Shown: positions 16,665 to 26,369, numbered from the stretch's first letter. The stretch is DNA of 64,000 nucleotides from Oceanobacillus polygoni (GCF_008304605.1 NZ_PIJY01000021.1:50063-114062); one strand, 5' to 3'. Notes: generated by a model not told the origin, from the sequence alone. Numbers and translations: made by a program.

Positions 16665-17710
16665 TTATTTCTTATTCGCTTCATACACTTTCAACAATTT
16701 ACCTTTTACTTTCGTATGCTTCATCGTTTCCAACACAAGTGGCCCTTTTCCATTTAATATTTCCACGAAAGATGCCGTATCTTGGATTGTAATAATACCA
16801 ATATCCTCTACTGCTAGACCATCTATTTTTGCAATTGTGCCAACGAAATCAACTGCTCGAAGCTTCTTTTTCTTTCCGCCATTAAAATATAACTTCATAA
16901 TTTGTTTATTTAGTTGTTCACTTTTAGATTTTTTTAAGGTTGGTCGCTTGTTCATTTTTTCCTTAAAAGCAGGTTTATTACGTGTAACGTCTTCCATTGC
17001 CGTGCATGCTTCGCTGGAATTGTAAAACCAATATATTCCTCTATTTCATTCAAAAAGCGATCTTCAAATGGCGTTACCAAGGTAATCGCTTTGTCGCTCA
17101 AGCCTGCTCGTGCCGTTCTGCCAGTTCGGTGGACATAGCTTTCTTTTTCTAATGGGATATCATAATTAATGACTGGGTAATATTCTCAATATCAATTCCT
17201 CTTGCAGCCACATCCGTCGCAATTAAATAACGGAATTCTCCCTTTTTAAAATCATGCATTACTGCTAAACGATCGTCTTGTTCCATACCGCCATGGATTT
17301 TATCGGCGCTATAGCCTGAATCGGTTAATTCATCACACAGCGTATCTGCTTTTTCTTTTGTACGACAAAAAATGATGCAGCTGTCTGGATTTTCAACAAT
17401 CGTTATGTCTTTAAGCAAGGAGAGTTTACCCTGTTCAGGAAAGTTATAAAGAAGATGTTCGATTTTATCCGTTGTCAGTCCAGACGCTTTTATTGCAATA
17501 TCAATCGGGTCTTTCATATACTTCTGTGCTAGGCTTTTCACTGCTTCTGGTATGGTAGCCGAGAATAACAGGGTAACCCTTTCTTTTGGTAACTTATTAA
17601 TAATTGCTTTTACTTGTTCAATAAATCCCATATTCAACATTTCGTCTGCTTCATCAATGACAAGATAGCGAATCTTATCGAGGGATTTAGAGGCTGTAGA
17701 ATTAAAGGTA
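16665..17710 (-). pseudogene. dbpA: Broken DEAD-box RNA helicase (DbpA/YxiN type)
   Basis: Read on the minus strand from about 17700, the frame gives [15 protein letters not shown] (motif II), FSATIPEA (SAT motif), [11 protein letters not shown] and [17 protein letters not shown] one-base frameshift near 17173 follows; the next frame continues [11 protein letters not shown] and [15 protein letters not shown]. After a second shift near 17005, the C-terminal DbpA RNA-binding domain ([15 protein letters not shown]) runs to 16665. The whole N-terminal half, with Q motif and Walker A, is missing upstream of about 17700. A functional helicase cannot be made. Full-length family members have about 480 residues and bind 23S rRNA hairpin 92. 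Confidence 0.9.
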
Positions 17711-17816
17711 GAAGAGGGGGATGAAGATGATACTATCCACCTCTAACATCTTCTTATACAAATTTTATAACATTGCTGTTATATCTCAAAGTACAATAAG
17801 AAAACCAGCCATTTCT

Positions 17817-17850
17817 GCAACTCAAAATTAAAATATAAATTTTGAGTTGC
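17817..17850 (-). terminator. perfect hairpin after the lacI-type gene
   Basis: A perfect 13-bp inverted repeat (17817-17829 with 17838-17850) starts 14 bases past the regulator stop. On the minus strand the downstream bases are only moderately T-rich, so termination efficiency is uncertain. Confidence 0.55.
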
Positions 17851-17863
17851 CCCAAATCAGCCC

Positions 17864-18862
17864 CTACAGTCTAGGCCGGGCGCAGGAGCTTCTTAAATTT
17901 AATTTCGGCATCATTTTATTACTATAGACATCAATACTATTCATTTCTTCAGATTCCACAAGTTTAATAATGGACTTTACAATTTCGGCAGCTAATTCGC
18001 CAACTGGTACCCCAATCGATGTTAAGGGGAATTCCATATTAGCCATCTGCGGAACATTATCATAGCTAATAATAGAGAAGTCATTAGGGATATGTAGCTT
18101 TCTTTCCTTCATCGCACGAATGATTCCACCACTAATATCGTAGCTCCCACCTACAATCGCTGTCGGTCGATTAGTCATTTTGAATAATTTACCTGTAGCA
18201 GTATATCCGTTATACCAGTCAAGTCCTTCTGTATCTATTAAGTAATCCTCATTCAAGAAAAGACCATGCTGTTTGATTGCCTTTTTAAAACCTTTATATT
18301 TCTGAATCTGCATCGGGTCTATAGAAGATAAGTCACCAATATAAGCTATTTGTGTGTGTCCCAACATAGCTAAATATTCGACAGCCATATGCATTGCTTG
18401 TTCATGATTTGGGTCGATCTTCGGATAGTTGCGGTCATCCTTTCTCGTTACCCCATAAGATAGTAATGCAGAAGACTGGGAAGCATCGAATTCATCGTTA
18501 TTTTCTTCAAACAGTATAATTCCATCTACTTGAAAACGCCTGAAGGTTTCTAATGAAGTTTGCACCGGATCAACGGAAAGAATCATTGAATAGGAAGTTT
18601 TATTTATTTGGTTACTTATTTCTGTTACTAAAGTTGATAAAACAATCCTTTCTATGGTAGGCCAAATAAGACCAATAATTTTGGTTTGGTTTGATACAAG
18701 GCTTCGTGCAGCGAAATTAGGCTTATATCCCATTTCCTGTGAAATTTTAATAATTTTCCTTTTCGTGTTTTCCTTTACTAAGGGACTATTATTTAAAGCC
18801 TTGGATACGGTAGAGTAACTAACTCCTGCAACATTAGCTATATCTTTAATTGTAACGTTCAT
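17864..18862 (-). CDS. LacI-family transcriptional regulator
   Basis: 332 residues. The N-terminal helix-turn-helix (residues 3-26, TIKDIANVAGVSYSTVSKALN) and hinge (KPNFAARSL) are followed by a periplasmic-binding-protein-like effector domain. It is transcribed away from the TRAP-uxaB-uxaE operon. Two copies of a palindrome centred on CG (ACAACGTTGT), typical of LacI-family sites, lie in the shared upstream region. One is 76 bases before its own start, which suggests autoregulation as well as control of the operon. The inducer is presumably a hexuronate or hexonate intermediate. Confidence 0.9.
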   Translation of the reverse strand: MNVTIKDIANVAGVSYSTVSKALNNSPLVKENTKRKIIKISQEMGYKPNFAARSLVSNQTKIIGLIWPTIERIVLSTLVTEISNQINKTSYSMILSVDPVQTSLETFRRFQVDGIILFEENNDEFDASQSSALLSYGVTRKDDRNYPKIDPNHEQAMHMAVEYLAMLGHTQIAYIGDLSSIDPMQIQKYKGFKKAIKQHGLFLNEDYLIDTEGLDWYNGYTATGKLFKMTNRPTAIVGGSYDISGGIIRAMKERKLHIPNDFSIISYDNVPQMANMEFPLTSIGVPVGELAAEIVKSIIKLVESEEMNSIDVYSNKMMPKLNLRSSCARPRL

Positions 18863-18937
18863 TGTCTATCACCTAATTTTCCTGAATTATATTATTATTA
18901 ATCTATTGCAATTTTATAATAGTTAGTATATCATAAA

Positions 18938-18951
18938 TAACAACGTTGTTA
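18938..18951. promoter_or_regulatory. LacI-type operator O1
   Basis: A perfect 14-bp palindrome, TAACAACGTTGTTA, lies upstream of the lacI-type gene. It shares the 12-base core AACAACGTTGTT with the second operator at 19274-19291. A 10-bp inverted repeat (18951-18960 with 18975-18984) directly adjoins it. Confidence 0.78.
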
Positions 18952-19063
18952 ATAATGAACTTTAAAAACATTGAGTTCATTATTTTAAGCAAGTTAATCT
19001 AGCATCTATAAATTAAAAATCTTTATGTTAGTTAGAATCAAAGAAATTGCGTCCAATTCTAAA

Positions 19064-19077
19064 TGAAAGCGTTGTAT
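19064..19077 (+). promoter_or_regulatory. cre-like box 1 (CcpA)
   Basis: TGAAAGCGTTGTAT matches 12 of 14 positions of the cre consensus and lies between the two LacI-type operators. Confidence 0.45.
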
Positions 19078-19105
19078 TCAACTCCCATTTAGATTCTTTC
19101 ACTTT

Positions 19106-19119
19106 TGTAAGCGCTGATA
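19106..19119 (+). promoter_or_regulatory. cre box 2 (CcpA)
   Basis: TGTAAGCGCTGATA matches 13 of 14 cre positions. With the neighbouring cre-like box it suggests glucose repression of the hexuronate operon. The remainder of 18863-19452 holds no gene. Confidence 0.6.
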
Positions 19120-19273
19120 ATACTTATCTAATAAATAAAAACGAGTTCTATAAATGTTGTGGTAGGCTAGTTAATTAAATTATGTACAGAAAGAAGAAAT
19201 TTCATAGAAAAGGTAATCAAGTAATTTGTTGGAAATTGCCTCATTCTCCAGCTTGATTAATCTTTTTGATAAA

Positions 19274-19291
19274 AATAACAACGTTGTTATT
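19274..19291. promoter_or_regulatory. LacI-type operator O2
   Basis: A perfect 18-bp palindrome, AATAACAACGTTGTTATT, lies 160 bases upstream of the TRAP operon. It is the longer copy of the O1 site and the probable main repressor site; the spacing of about 340 bases between O1 and O2 would allow DNA looping. Confidence 0.82.
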
Positions 19292-19452
19292 AATTGTGTT
19301 GCAGTTAAAGGTGGTGATTAATGAGAGGGTAACGTAGAGAGGAATTGTATATAAACCGTGGATTAAGTTACTTACTCAATTATAAAAGGGTGTATAAATA
19401 GGTGTGCTGCTTATCAAATAATAGGAAGACGGGGCAGGAAGGAGCTTCATAA

Positions 19453-20490
19453 ATGGAGAGGGGAATGGTTATGAAAGGTAGTAAACGTTGGTTAATTATT
19501 AGTATCCTTGGAACCTGTATTCTTTTACTTGCATCCTGTGGCGAGGTACAACGCTCATCGGGAAAGGGGTTAGATGAAGGGTTGATTGTTGTGAATATTG
19601 CACATGGGAATCAGCCGAGTGAGCCTATTGGACAACTTGCTGAGAAGTGGAAGGAGTTAGCGGAAGAAGAGAGTAATGGAAGACTAAAGCTAAACATTTA
19701 TCCAAGCTCACAACTGGGGTCTGAAAAAGATGTTGTCGAGCAAGCGATAATGGGAAATAACGTTATTATTTTTACGGGATATGATTTTTTAATGGACTAT
19801 GTTCCCGATGCGGGGATTTTAACTGCACCATATTTAACAGATGACTTCGATCAATTATTAGAACTGACCACTACGGATTGGTTCGGTGATCTGGAAGGTC
19901 AATTAAATGCGGAAGGTATTGAAATCGTTAACACAACAACGATTTATGGGGAGAGACACCTCATGACAGTCGATCGAGTGGAGTCCCCAGAGGATTTGGA
20001 GGGGAGAAAGATTCGAGTTCCTAATAATAGTATGTATATAAAAACGTTTGAAGCTTTTGGTGCGTCACCAACACCAATGCCTTTGTCTGATACATATACA
20101 GGAATGCAGCAAGGGCTAATCGATGGAGCGGAGAACCCTTTGCCAGTATTAGCTGGTTCAAAAACAAATGAAGTTGCGAAACATTTAACACTGACTGAAC
20201 ACACAAAGATAATGAGTCCGTGGATTACAGGGACAGAATTCATGGATACACTTCCTGAAGACATAGTAGAGATTATAAAACGAACAGGTATTGAAGCGGC
20301 GGAATATGGAAGAGAAGTGATGATGGAAGAGAATGAAAAAGTATTGGAAGAATTTGTTGCACAAGGGATAGAGATACATGAAGTAGATTTAGAACCATTT
20401 AAGGAAAGGGCAGAATCCGTCTATACATCATTTCCTGAATGGACAGATGGCCTATATAAAACTGTTCAATCCTTAGTTGAGGAACAGTAA
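19453..20490 (+). CDS. dctP: TRAP transporter solute-binding protein (DctP family), second system
   Basis: 345 residues. A signal sequence ends in lipobox LASC, followed by a DctP fold with the conserved Arg in GRKIRVPNN and the DTYTGMQQGLIDGAEN helix. AAGGAG lies 8 bases before the ATG at 19453. An in-frame ATG at 19471 gives a more standard signal peptide (MKGSKRW) and is also possible. First gene of an operon with DctQ, DctM, UxaB, a zinc dehydrogenase and UxaE. The ligand is therefore probably a hexuronate or a sugar acid such as galactonate or altronate. Confidence 0.92.
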   Translation: MERGMVMKGSKRWLIISILGTCILLLASCGEVQRSSGKGLDEGLIVVNIAHGNQPSEPIGQLAEKWKELAEEESNGRLKLNIYPSSQLGSEKDVVEQAIMGNNVIIFTGYDFLMDYVPDAGILTAPYLTDDFDQLLELTTTDWFGDLEGQLNAEGIEIVNTTTIYGERHLMTVDRVESPEDLEGRKIRVPNNSMYIKTFEAFGASPTPMPLSDTYTGMQQGLIDGAENPLPVLAGSKTNEVAKHLTLTEHTKIMSPWITGTEFMDTLPEDIVEIIKRTGIEAAEYGREVMMEENEKVLEEFVAQGIEIHEVDLEPFKERAESVYTSFPEWTDGLYKTVQSLVEEQ

Positions 20491-20539
20491 TCCAATTGGA
20501 AGACCTACTAGGTTAAGTAAATAGGGGTGGGGTGTATGT

Positions 20540-21022
20540 ATGTGGAAAAAAGGGGTTAATAATATAGACGACTTCATCGCTTCAATAGCGCTTATTGGAG
20601 TGATAAGCATAACCATCATCAATGTAATTTTTCGCTATATATTTAATATGCCAATTCTTTGGGCTGAAGAAGTATCGCTTGCTCTATATGTGTGGCTCGT
20701 CTTTATAGGAGCAAGCTCCACAATGAAAAGGAATGGGCATATTGGGATTGATTACTTTGTGAAACGGCTGCCATTAAGTATACAAAAAGTAATGAAATTT
20801 ATCCGAATGGTAGTAATTTATTTTGTGTTCGGCTATGTATTTATGTACTTAGGTTCAGAACTTGCTATGCAAGCAGGAGATAAGGTGACCCCGTCCTTAC
20901 GAGTAAGCTATATATGGATTGATGTTGCGGTACCAATCGGCGGTATACTTATTGCTTACCATTTTACTAGAAACATAATTAAATCCTTTCAAAATGAATT
21001 GCCGCAGAAAGGGGATATCTAA
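20540..21022 (+). CDS. dctQ: TRAP transporter small permease (DctQ), second system
   Basis: 160 residues with four membrane helices and the DctQ pattern ILWAEEVSLALYVWLVFIGAS followed by a KRNGHIGIDYF loop. The stop at 21022 is immediately followed by the dctM start. It forms the membrane core with DctM. Confidence 0.9.
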   Translation: MWKKGVNNIDDFIASIALIGVISITIINVIFRYIFNMPILWAEEVSLALYVWLVFIGASSTMKRNGHIGIDYFVKRLPLSIQKVMKFIRMVVIYFVFGYVFMYLGSELAMQAGDKVTPSLRVSYIWIDVAVPIGGILIAYHFTRNIIKSFQNELPQKGDI

Positions 21023-22306
21023 ATGGCTTTAACTATTATGATGATATCTTTATTGGTACTTATTTTTATTAATGTACCGGTCGCATTCTCGATTATCGCG
21101 AGTGTCGCCATTTACTTTATATTTGCTAATGACTTTGAAGGTATGGTGTTAATTCAAAGGATGATTAGTGGCTTAGAATCTGTCCCATTAATGGCGATAA
21201 TATTCTTTATGGCTTCCGGTATATTGATGAATTACACCGGTATAACGAAACGGTTGCTTAACTTTGCTGAAATTATTACGCGTCCATTGCCGGGGGCTTT
21301 GGGCCAAGTAAACGTAACGCTAAGTGTATTAATGAGTGGTCTCTCAGGGTCTAACATAGCAGATGCTTCGATGCAATCTAAAATGCTTGTTCCTTCAATG
21401 GAGAAAAAAGGATATGATCGGGCATTCTCAACTGCATTAACAGCAACATCATCGATTATTACACCAATTATTCCACCAGGTATTGCTTTAATTATGTTTG
21501 GATATGTCGGAAATGTATCCATCGGAGATCTATTTATGGCAGGTATTCTGCCAGGAATCACCTTGGCTATATTATTGATGATTTACGTTTATTTCTATGC
21601 AAAGAAACATAATCTTGAAACGGAAAAAAAGGCAAAGGCTACGGCAAAGGAATTTTTCTCAGGATTGAAGGATGCTATTTTAGCATTATTTTTCCCAATC
21701 ATTATTATCGGAGGAATTCGGTTTGGAATATTCAGTGCAACGGAGGCCGGAGCGATTGCCGTTTTGTATGCCTTGGTGATCGGATTAATTGTTTACCGAG
21801 AGATGAGTTTAAAAGATTTAATAAAGTCGATTGTTGAAACGGTACATACAGGGGCAGGAATTCTATTAATAATTGCTGCAGGAACGGCATTTGGCTGGGT
21901 GCTCACATTGGAGCAGGTACCACAAATGATGGCGGAGTCGATTACAGGGCTTATCTCTACACCAGCATTATTCTTCATCATGATTCTGTTGTTCTTATTG
22001 ATCATTGGGATGTTTGTCGAAGGAAATGTGGCAATTATTATATTAACGCCATTATTTCTTCCGATGTTGGGAGAATATGGAATCGATCCTGTACACTTCG
22101 GTATATTCTTTATCCTTACATTGAGTATAGGTACAATCACCCCTCCTGTAGGAACGATTATGTTCGTTACGAGCTCAATTACAGGAACGAAGATTGAGGA
22201 TTTCATTAAGGCAAGTATTCCATTCATTATCTTATTAATCATTGCAAGTCTATTAATAGCCTTTATTCCACAGATTTCTATGTTTTTACCAACAATTTTT
22301 GAATAG
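21023..22306 (+). CDS. dctM: TRAP transporter large permease (DctM), second system
   Basis: 427 residues, 11-12 helices. Family segments include GLSGSNIADASMQSKMLVPSM in the first half, PIIPPGIALIMFG, and the repeat-related ITPPVGTIMFVTSS in the second half. It belongs to a sequence subgroup different from the DctM at 6026-7345, so the two transporters are not recent duplicates. The gene starts directly at the dctQ stop. Confidence 0.92.
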   Translation: MALTIMMISLLVLIFINVPVAFSIIASVAIYFIFANDFEGMVLIQRMISGLESVPLMAIIFFMASGILMNYTGITKRLLNFAEIITRPLPGALGQVNVTLSVLMSGLSGSNIADASMQSKMLVPSMEKKGYDRAFSTALTATSSIITPIIPPGIALIMFGYVGNVSIGDLFMAGILPGITLAILLMIYVYFYAKKHNLETEKKAKATAKEFFSGLKDAILALFFPIIIIGGIRFGIFSATEAGAIAVLYALVIGLIVYREMSLKDLIKSIVETVHTGAGILLIIAAGTAFGWVLTLEQVPQMMAESITGLISTPALFFIMILLFLLIIGMFVEGNVAIIILTPLFLPMLGEYGIDPVHFGIFFILTLSIGTITPPVGTIMFVTSSITGTKIEDFIKASIPFIILLIIASLLIAFIPQISMFLPTIFE

Positions 22307-22339
22307 GTGGAAGGTTATTAGATGAAAGGAGGTAATCAT

Positions 22340-23848
22340 ATGACTGAAATGAAAGCGCTAAAAAGGGACGTGTTAAAAAGCTTACCAGGTTCACAGTCTG
22401 CAGGAGATCATCCTATAAAGGCACTACAAATTGGAGATGGGAACTTTATTCGCTCTTTCATTGATTGGATGATCTCTGCCATGAATCAAAAAACAGATTT
22501 CAATGGAAGTATTGCGACGGTACAAGCGCTCCCTGGAGATCAGACAACACAAAAGATAAATAAACAAGAGGGACTTTTTACCTTATTTTTAAAAGGAATT
22601 AGAAATGGTCAATCCATTGAAGAAAGACATATTATCGATTCTATCACGAAGGGTTTCAATCCTTATACGGAATGGGAGAGTCTATTGAAGTTAGTCGAAG
22701 AAGAACAGGTTTCATTCCTGTTCTCAAATACGACGGAGGCAGGTATCGTTTATCATCCAGAGGAATTTAATCCGGATCAAAGTCCAGTCTCGTATCCAGG
22801 AAAAGTGACGGCTTTACTGTATCACCGGTACCAGACGTTTAAGGGAGACAGGGAAAAGGGGTGGACAATCATTCCCTGTGAACTTATTGATAACAATGGA
22901 GAGGTATTACGGCATATTTGTATTCGGAAAGCTATGGATTGGAGACTACCGACTGAATTTATTGATTGGATAGATAGTGCTTGTACATTTTGTAATACAC
23001 TCGTTGATCGGATTGTCCCTGGATTTCCAGCAAATGAGGCAGAGCAAATTTACAAAGAGCTTCAATATAGGGATGAATTATTGGCAGTAGCGGAACCGTA
23101 CCATTTATTCGTTATCGAAGGCCCTTCTAAGTTAGAAACGGAATTGCCTTTGAAACAGGCAGGACTGAATGTTCATTTCGACAGCATAAAGTCTTATCGA
23201 GAGTTAAAAGTAAAACTATTAAATGGTGCACATACGATGCTCGCGCCAATAGGGATTTTAAGCGGTCTCGAAACTGTACGTGAAGGTATGCAGAATCAGA
23301 ATTTGTTCCAATTTATTGATCATGCATTGCACGAAGAAGTAGCCATTACGATGGATCCACTGGCAAAGAATGCAAGCGTAAATTATATTGAGCAACTATA
23401 TGAGCGATTTACAAATCCGTATCTACACCACAAATTGATTGACATTAGCCTAAATGGATATTCAAAGTTTAAAAGCCGGGTGTGGCCAAGCCTATATGCA
23501 TACCTGAAAGAATATGAGTTACTTCCGAAACGATTGATATTTTCATTTGCCTCCCTTCTTTATTTTTACAAAGGAGTAAATGAGAAGGTTGGTTATAGCA
23601 TTACCGATGATGAACAGACGATCGAGATGTTTAAGAGGTTTTATCATTCCAATGATCACTTAAAGGAACAATTGGTAGTTTTTATTAAAAGAGTAATAGA
23701 AGAAGACTTTTTAGAAAAGGAAGAAGAATTGAATGAGCTTTACGAAGCAATTGCAACTGATTTTATGCTTATCGATCAGCTAGGTATGCAGTCAGCTTTA
23801 GAAAAAAAGAGAGTGGGGCAAAGTAATGAAAACAATAGTATGTACTAG
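22340..23848 (+). CDS. uxaB: Tagaturonate reductase / altronate oxidoreductase
   Basis: 502 residues from the ATG at 22340, which lies 7 bases after AAAGGAGG; an upstream in-frame ATG at 22322 overlaps that site. It matches the E. coli UxaB layout closely as I remember it: IGDGNFIRSFIDW NAD-binding segment, FSNTTEAGIVYH, GWTIIPCELIDNNG, FCNTLVDRIVPG and the catalytic-lysine region KLLNGAHTMLAP. It interconverts D-tagaturonate and D-altronate with NADH in the cytoplasm. The neighbouring tagaturonate epimerase and dehydrogenase share the tagaturonate node. No altronate dehydratase (uxaA) or uronate isomerase (uxaC) is in the window. Confidence 0.92.
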   Translation: MTEMKALKRDVLKSLPGSQSAGDHPIKALQIGDGNFIRSFIDWMISAMNQKTDFNGSIATVQALPGDQTTQKINKQEGLFTLFLKGIRNGQSIEERHIIDSITKGFNPYTEWESLLKLVEEEQVSFLFSNTTEAGIVYHPEEFNPDQSPVSYPGKVTALLYHRYQTFKGDREKGWTIIPCELIDNNGEVLRHICIRKAMDWRLPTEFIDWIDSACTFCNTLVDRIVPGFPANEAEQIYKELQYRDELLAVAEPYHLFVIEGPSKLETELPLKQAGLNVHFDSIKSYRELKVKLLNGAHTMLAPIGILSGLETVREGMQNQNLFQFIDHALHEEVAITMDPLAKNASVNYIEQLYERFTNPYLHHKLIDISLNGYSKFKSRVWPSLYAYLKEYELLPKRLIFSFASLLYFYKGVNEKVGYSITDDEQTIEMFKRFYHSNDHLKEQLVVFIKRVIEEDFLEKEEELNELYEAIATDFMLIDQLGMQSALEKKRVGQSNENNSMY

Positions 23849-24836
23849 ACCAAATGAAATGGAAATCATAATAAAGGATAAACAACATTCAATTAAGGAA
23901 AATGAAGTGCTTATAGCCATTAAACGCATTGGAATCTGTGGGACAGATATTCATGCATATGGTGGAAATCAGCCGTTTTTTGAATACCCACGTGTATTAG
24001 GTCATGAGCTTTCAGGAATCGTAGAAACGGCCGGAGCGAATGTGGGGTCTGTCAAACAGGGAGATACTGTTACCGTTATTCCATACGTAAATTGTGGAAA
24101 ATGCGTCGCCTGCAGGAATGGAAGGGAAAATTGCTGCACAAATATGGAGGTAATTGGGGTTCATCGTGACGGGGGAATGACAGAATATCTAGCAGTTCCA
24201 GCGGAACATATCTTTGTAGTAAGTGATTTGTCCTTAGAAGAAGCGGCAATTGTTGAACCGTTAAGTATTGGTGCACATGCGGTAAGAAGAGCTGAAATAA
24301 AAGAGGGAGAAACTGTACTAATTGTCGGTGCCGGGCCGATTGGAATGGGGGCTGCTCGTTTTGCGAAATTGGCGGGAGCAACAACTGTCATTATGGATCT
24401 CAGTGAAGAACGATTACATACTTGCAAGGAATGGGCAGATTGCGATCATGCTGTGGTAGCAGGGGAGGCTGCCTATCAGGAACTTCTTGATGTGAATCAA
24501 GGAGAATTACCGACGATTGTCATAGATGCAACCGGAAATAAGCATTCAATGATGAGTTCTTTTGAGTATGTATCTCATAGTGGGAAACTGATCTATGTTG
24601 GACTTGTGAAAGATACGATTAGTTTCTTTGACCCTGATTTTCATGCGAAGGAATTGACATTAATGGCTAGTAGAAACGCAACAAAAGAAGATTTCAATTA
24701 TGTTATTGACTGTTTATCCAAAGGGCTAGTCAAGGATTCCTATGTCACCAATCGTATTGAATTTGATCAGGTACCGTCATTTTTTGAAGCGGGAAGTTTC
24801 ACAACGAATAAAACATTAATTGCTATAGGTGAGTGA
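23826..24836 (+). CDS. Zinc-dependent sugar-acid dehydrogenase (L-galactonate 5-dehydrogenase-like)
   Basis: 336 residues, medium-chain alcohol dehydrogenase family. Catalytic zinc ligands are Cys38 and His60-Glu61 (GHELSG), structural zinc Cys90, 93, 96 and 104, and the Rossmann glycine loop is GAGPIGMG. The subgroup resembles E. coli YjjN/LgoD (L-galactonate to D-tagaturonate) and B. subtilis YjmD. It overlaps the uxaB end by 23 bases. Between uxaB and uxaE, the best guess is oxidation of an imported aldonate to tagaturonate or fructuronate. The exact substrate is inferred. Confidence 0.8.
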   Translation: MKTIVCTRPNEMEIIIKDKQHSIKENEVLIAIKRIGICGTDIHAYGGNQPFFEYPRVLGHELSGIVETAGANVGSVKQGDTVTVIPYVNCGKCVACRNGRENCCTNMEVIGVHRDGGMTEYLAVPAEHIFVVSDLSLEEAAIVEPLSIGAHAVRRAEIKEGETVLIVGAGPIGMGAARFAKLAGATTVIMDLSEERLHTCKEWADCDHAVVAGEAAYQELLDVNQGELPTIVIDATGNKHSMMSSFEYVSHSGKLIYVGLVKDTISFFDPDFHAKELTLMASRNATKEDFNYVIDCLSKGLVKDSYVTNRIEFDQVPSFFEAGSFTTNKTLIAIGE

Positions 24837-24875
24837 ATTTGAATATAAATATAATGGGATAGGGGCTGTTTATCA

Positions 24876-26369
24876 ATGGAACAATTAGTTACAGTGTTGA
24901 AAGGGTTAGAAGCAGAGGATTTAGACTTGAACTTATCGGATGTTAAAGTATACAAGCAATCATTTACGAAATATAAGAATGTAAGTCTTGTAATGATCAA
25001 AGATTCAGGTGAGAAGAAGCTATTAGCTGTTGGTGAGGGAGATTTGATCGATGAGTTATACGGAGAACAGGTTGAAGGAAAAGGAAAGGTATGTCCACTT
25101 ATACATGAAAATCGTTTAGTTCTCAATCAATACTTTGAGTATACGGTACCAAAAGCATTTGGTAAGGATATCGCAACAATGGGATTAGGTGATCGCTTAG
25201 GTTTGGCTTCCACCGGTCATATTGAAACACTAAGAAACCGGGAAATTAAGCCAATCCTTGCTCAACAAAGTATTCGGGAATTAAATCTCACGAATCGAAC
25301 GATGACGGATATCGTTGATGCTGCTAGTTTTGCAGTTTTCCAAGAGGGTTATAAAGACGGATTTGGTGCCGATGGAGATCACTTGAAAGAAGAATCCGAT
25401 ATCGAACATGCACTTTCAATCGGTATGTCAATGTTGACACTAGATTGCTCAGATTATATTGACAACCGCGTTTCAAGCGCAACTCCAGAGGAAATTCGAA
25501 ATGCTTATATGGAACTGCCAGCAGAAACAAAGGATTATTATGAGAAAAATTATTTAAATAAAACATTTGATCTAACTGGCATTTCACTCACATTTGACGA
25601 ACTTGAATTGATGAAAAATGTGCTCGTTTATGGAAAGGCTATTGGTTACATGGTTCATGTTTATAATACGTATATTAGCAAAGAAGAACGCGATATTGAT
25701 TTTGAAATTTCTATCGATGAAACTGAAACAATTACGTCACCAGCAGAACATTTCTTCGTTGCAAATGAATTAATGTTAAATCAGGTGGATGTTACAAGTC
25801 TTGCACCAAGATTTTGTGGAGAATTTCAAAAAGGAATCGACTATATTGGTGATATCGAGCAGTTTGAAAAGGAACTCCGTGAACACGCTTTAATTGCAAC
25901 TTACTTTGGCTACAAGCTTAGTATTCATTCAGGCAGCGATAAATTTGCGGTATTTCCAATTATTGCAAAGCATACTAAAGGGATCTTGCATGTTAAAACA
26001 GCCGGCACTAATTGGCTTGAAGCAGTTCGAGTAATTGCTAATACAAAGCCAGATTTATACAGAAGAATGCATGTGTTTGCACTTGAAAACTTTGAAGAGG
26101 CATTAAATTATTATCATGTAACACCAGATCTAGAAAGCATTCGCCCACTTGAAAATGTGACAGATGAACAACTACGGGAATATATGAATAACGATGCGGC
26201 AAGGCAAGTGTTCCACGTTACATACGGTCTATTATTAACAGCAAAGGATGAACAAGATTCTTACCTATTTAAAGATGAATTCTTTCAAGCGCTGGATGAA
26301 CAAGAAAAGGAGTATCGTACAGCATTAGGGAAGCATATTGGAAAACACGTAGATTTATTAGGGTTTTGA
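24876..26369 (+). CDS. uxaE: Tagaturonate epimerase (UxaE family)
   Basis: A 497-residue protein matching the UxaE/tagaturonate-fructuronate epimerase family in length and in segments such as GLGDRLGLASTGHIE (about 101-115), EGYKDGFGADGDHLK (about 153-167), APRFCGEFQKGIDY and HSGSDKFAVFPI. In Thermotoga this enzyme links D-tagaturonate to D-fructuronate, bypassing separate galacturonate and glucuronate branches. It is the last gene of the operon and is followed by a terminator. Together with UxaB it lets tagaturonate go either to altronate or to fructuronate. Confidence 0.88.
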   Translation: MEQLVTVLKGLEAEDLDLNLSDVKVYKQSFTKYKNVSLVMIKDSGEKKLLAVGEGDLIDELYGEQVEGKGKVCPLIHENRLVLNQYFEYTVPKAFGKDIATMGLGDRLGLASTGHIETLRNREIKPILAQQSIRELNLTNRTMTDIVDAASFAVFQEGYKDGFGADGDHLKEESDIEHALSIGMSMLTLDCSDYIDNRVSSATPEEIRNAYMELPAETKDYYEKNYLNKTFDLTGISLTFDELELMKNVLVYGKAIGYMVHVYNTYISKEERDIDFEISIDETETITSPAEHFFVANELMLNQVDVTSLAPRFCGEFQKGIDYIGDIEQFEKELREHALIATYFGYKLSIHSGSDKFAVFPIIAKHTKGILHVKTAGTNWLEAVRVIANTKPDLYRRMHVFALENFEEALNYYHVTPDLESIRPLENVTDEQLREYMNNDAARQVFHVTYGLLLTAKDEQDSYLFKDEFFQALDEQEKEYRTALGKHIGKHVDLLGF

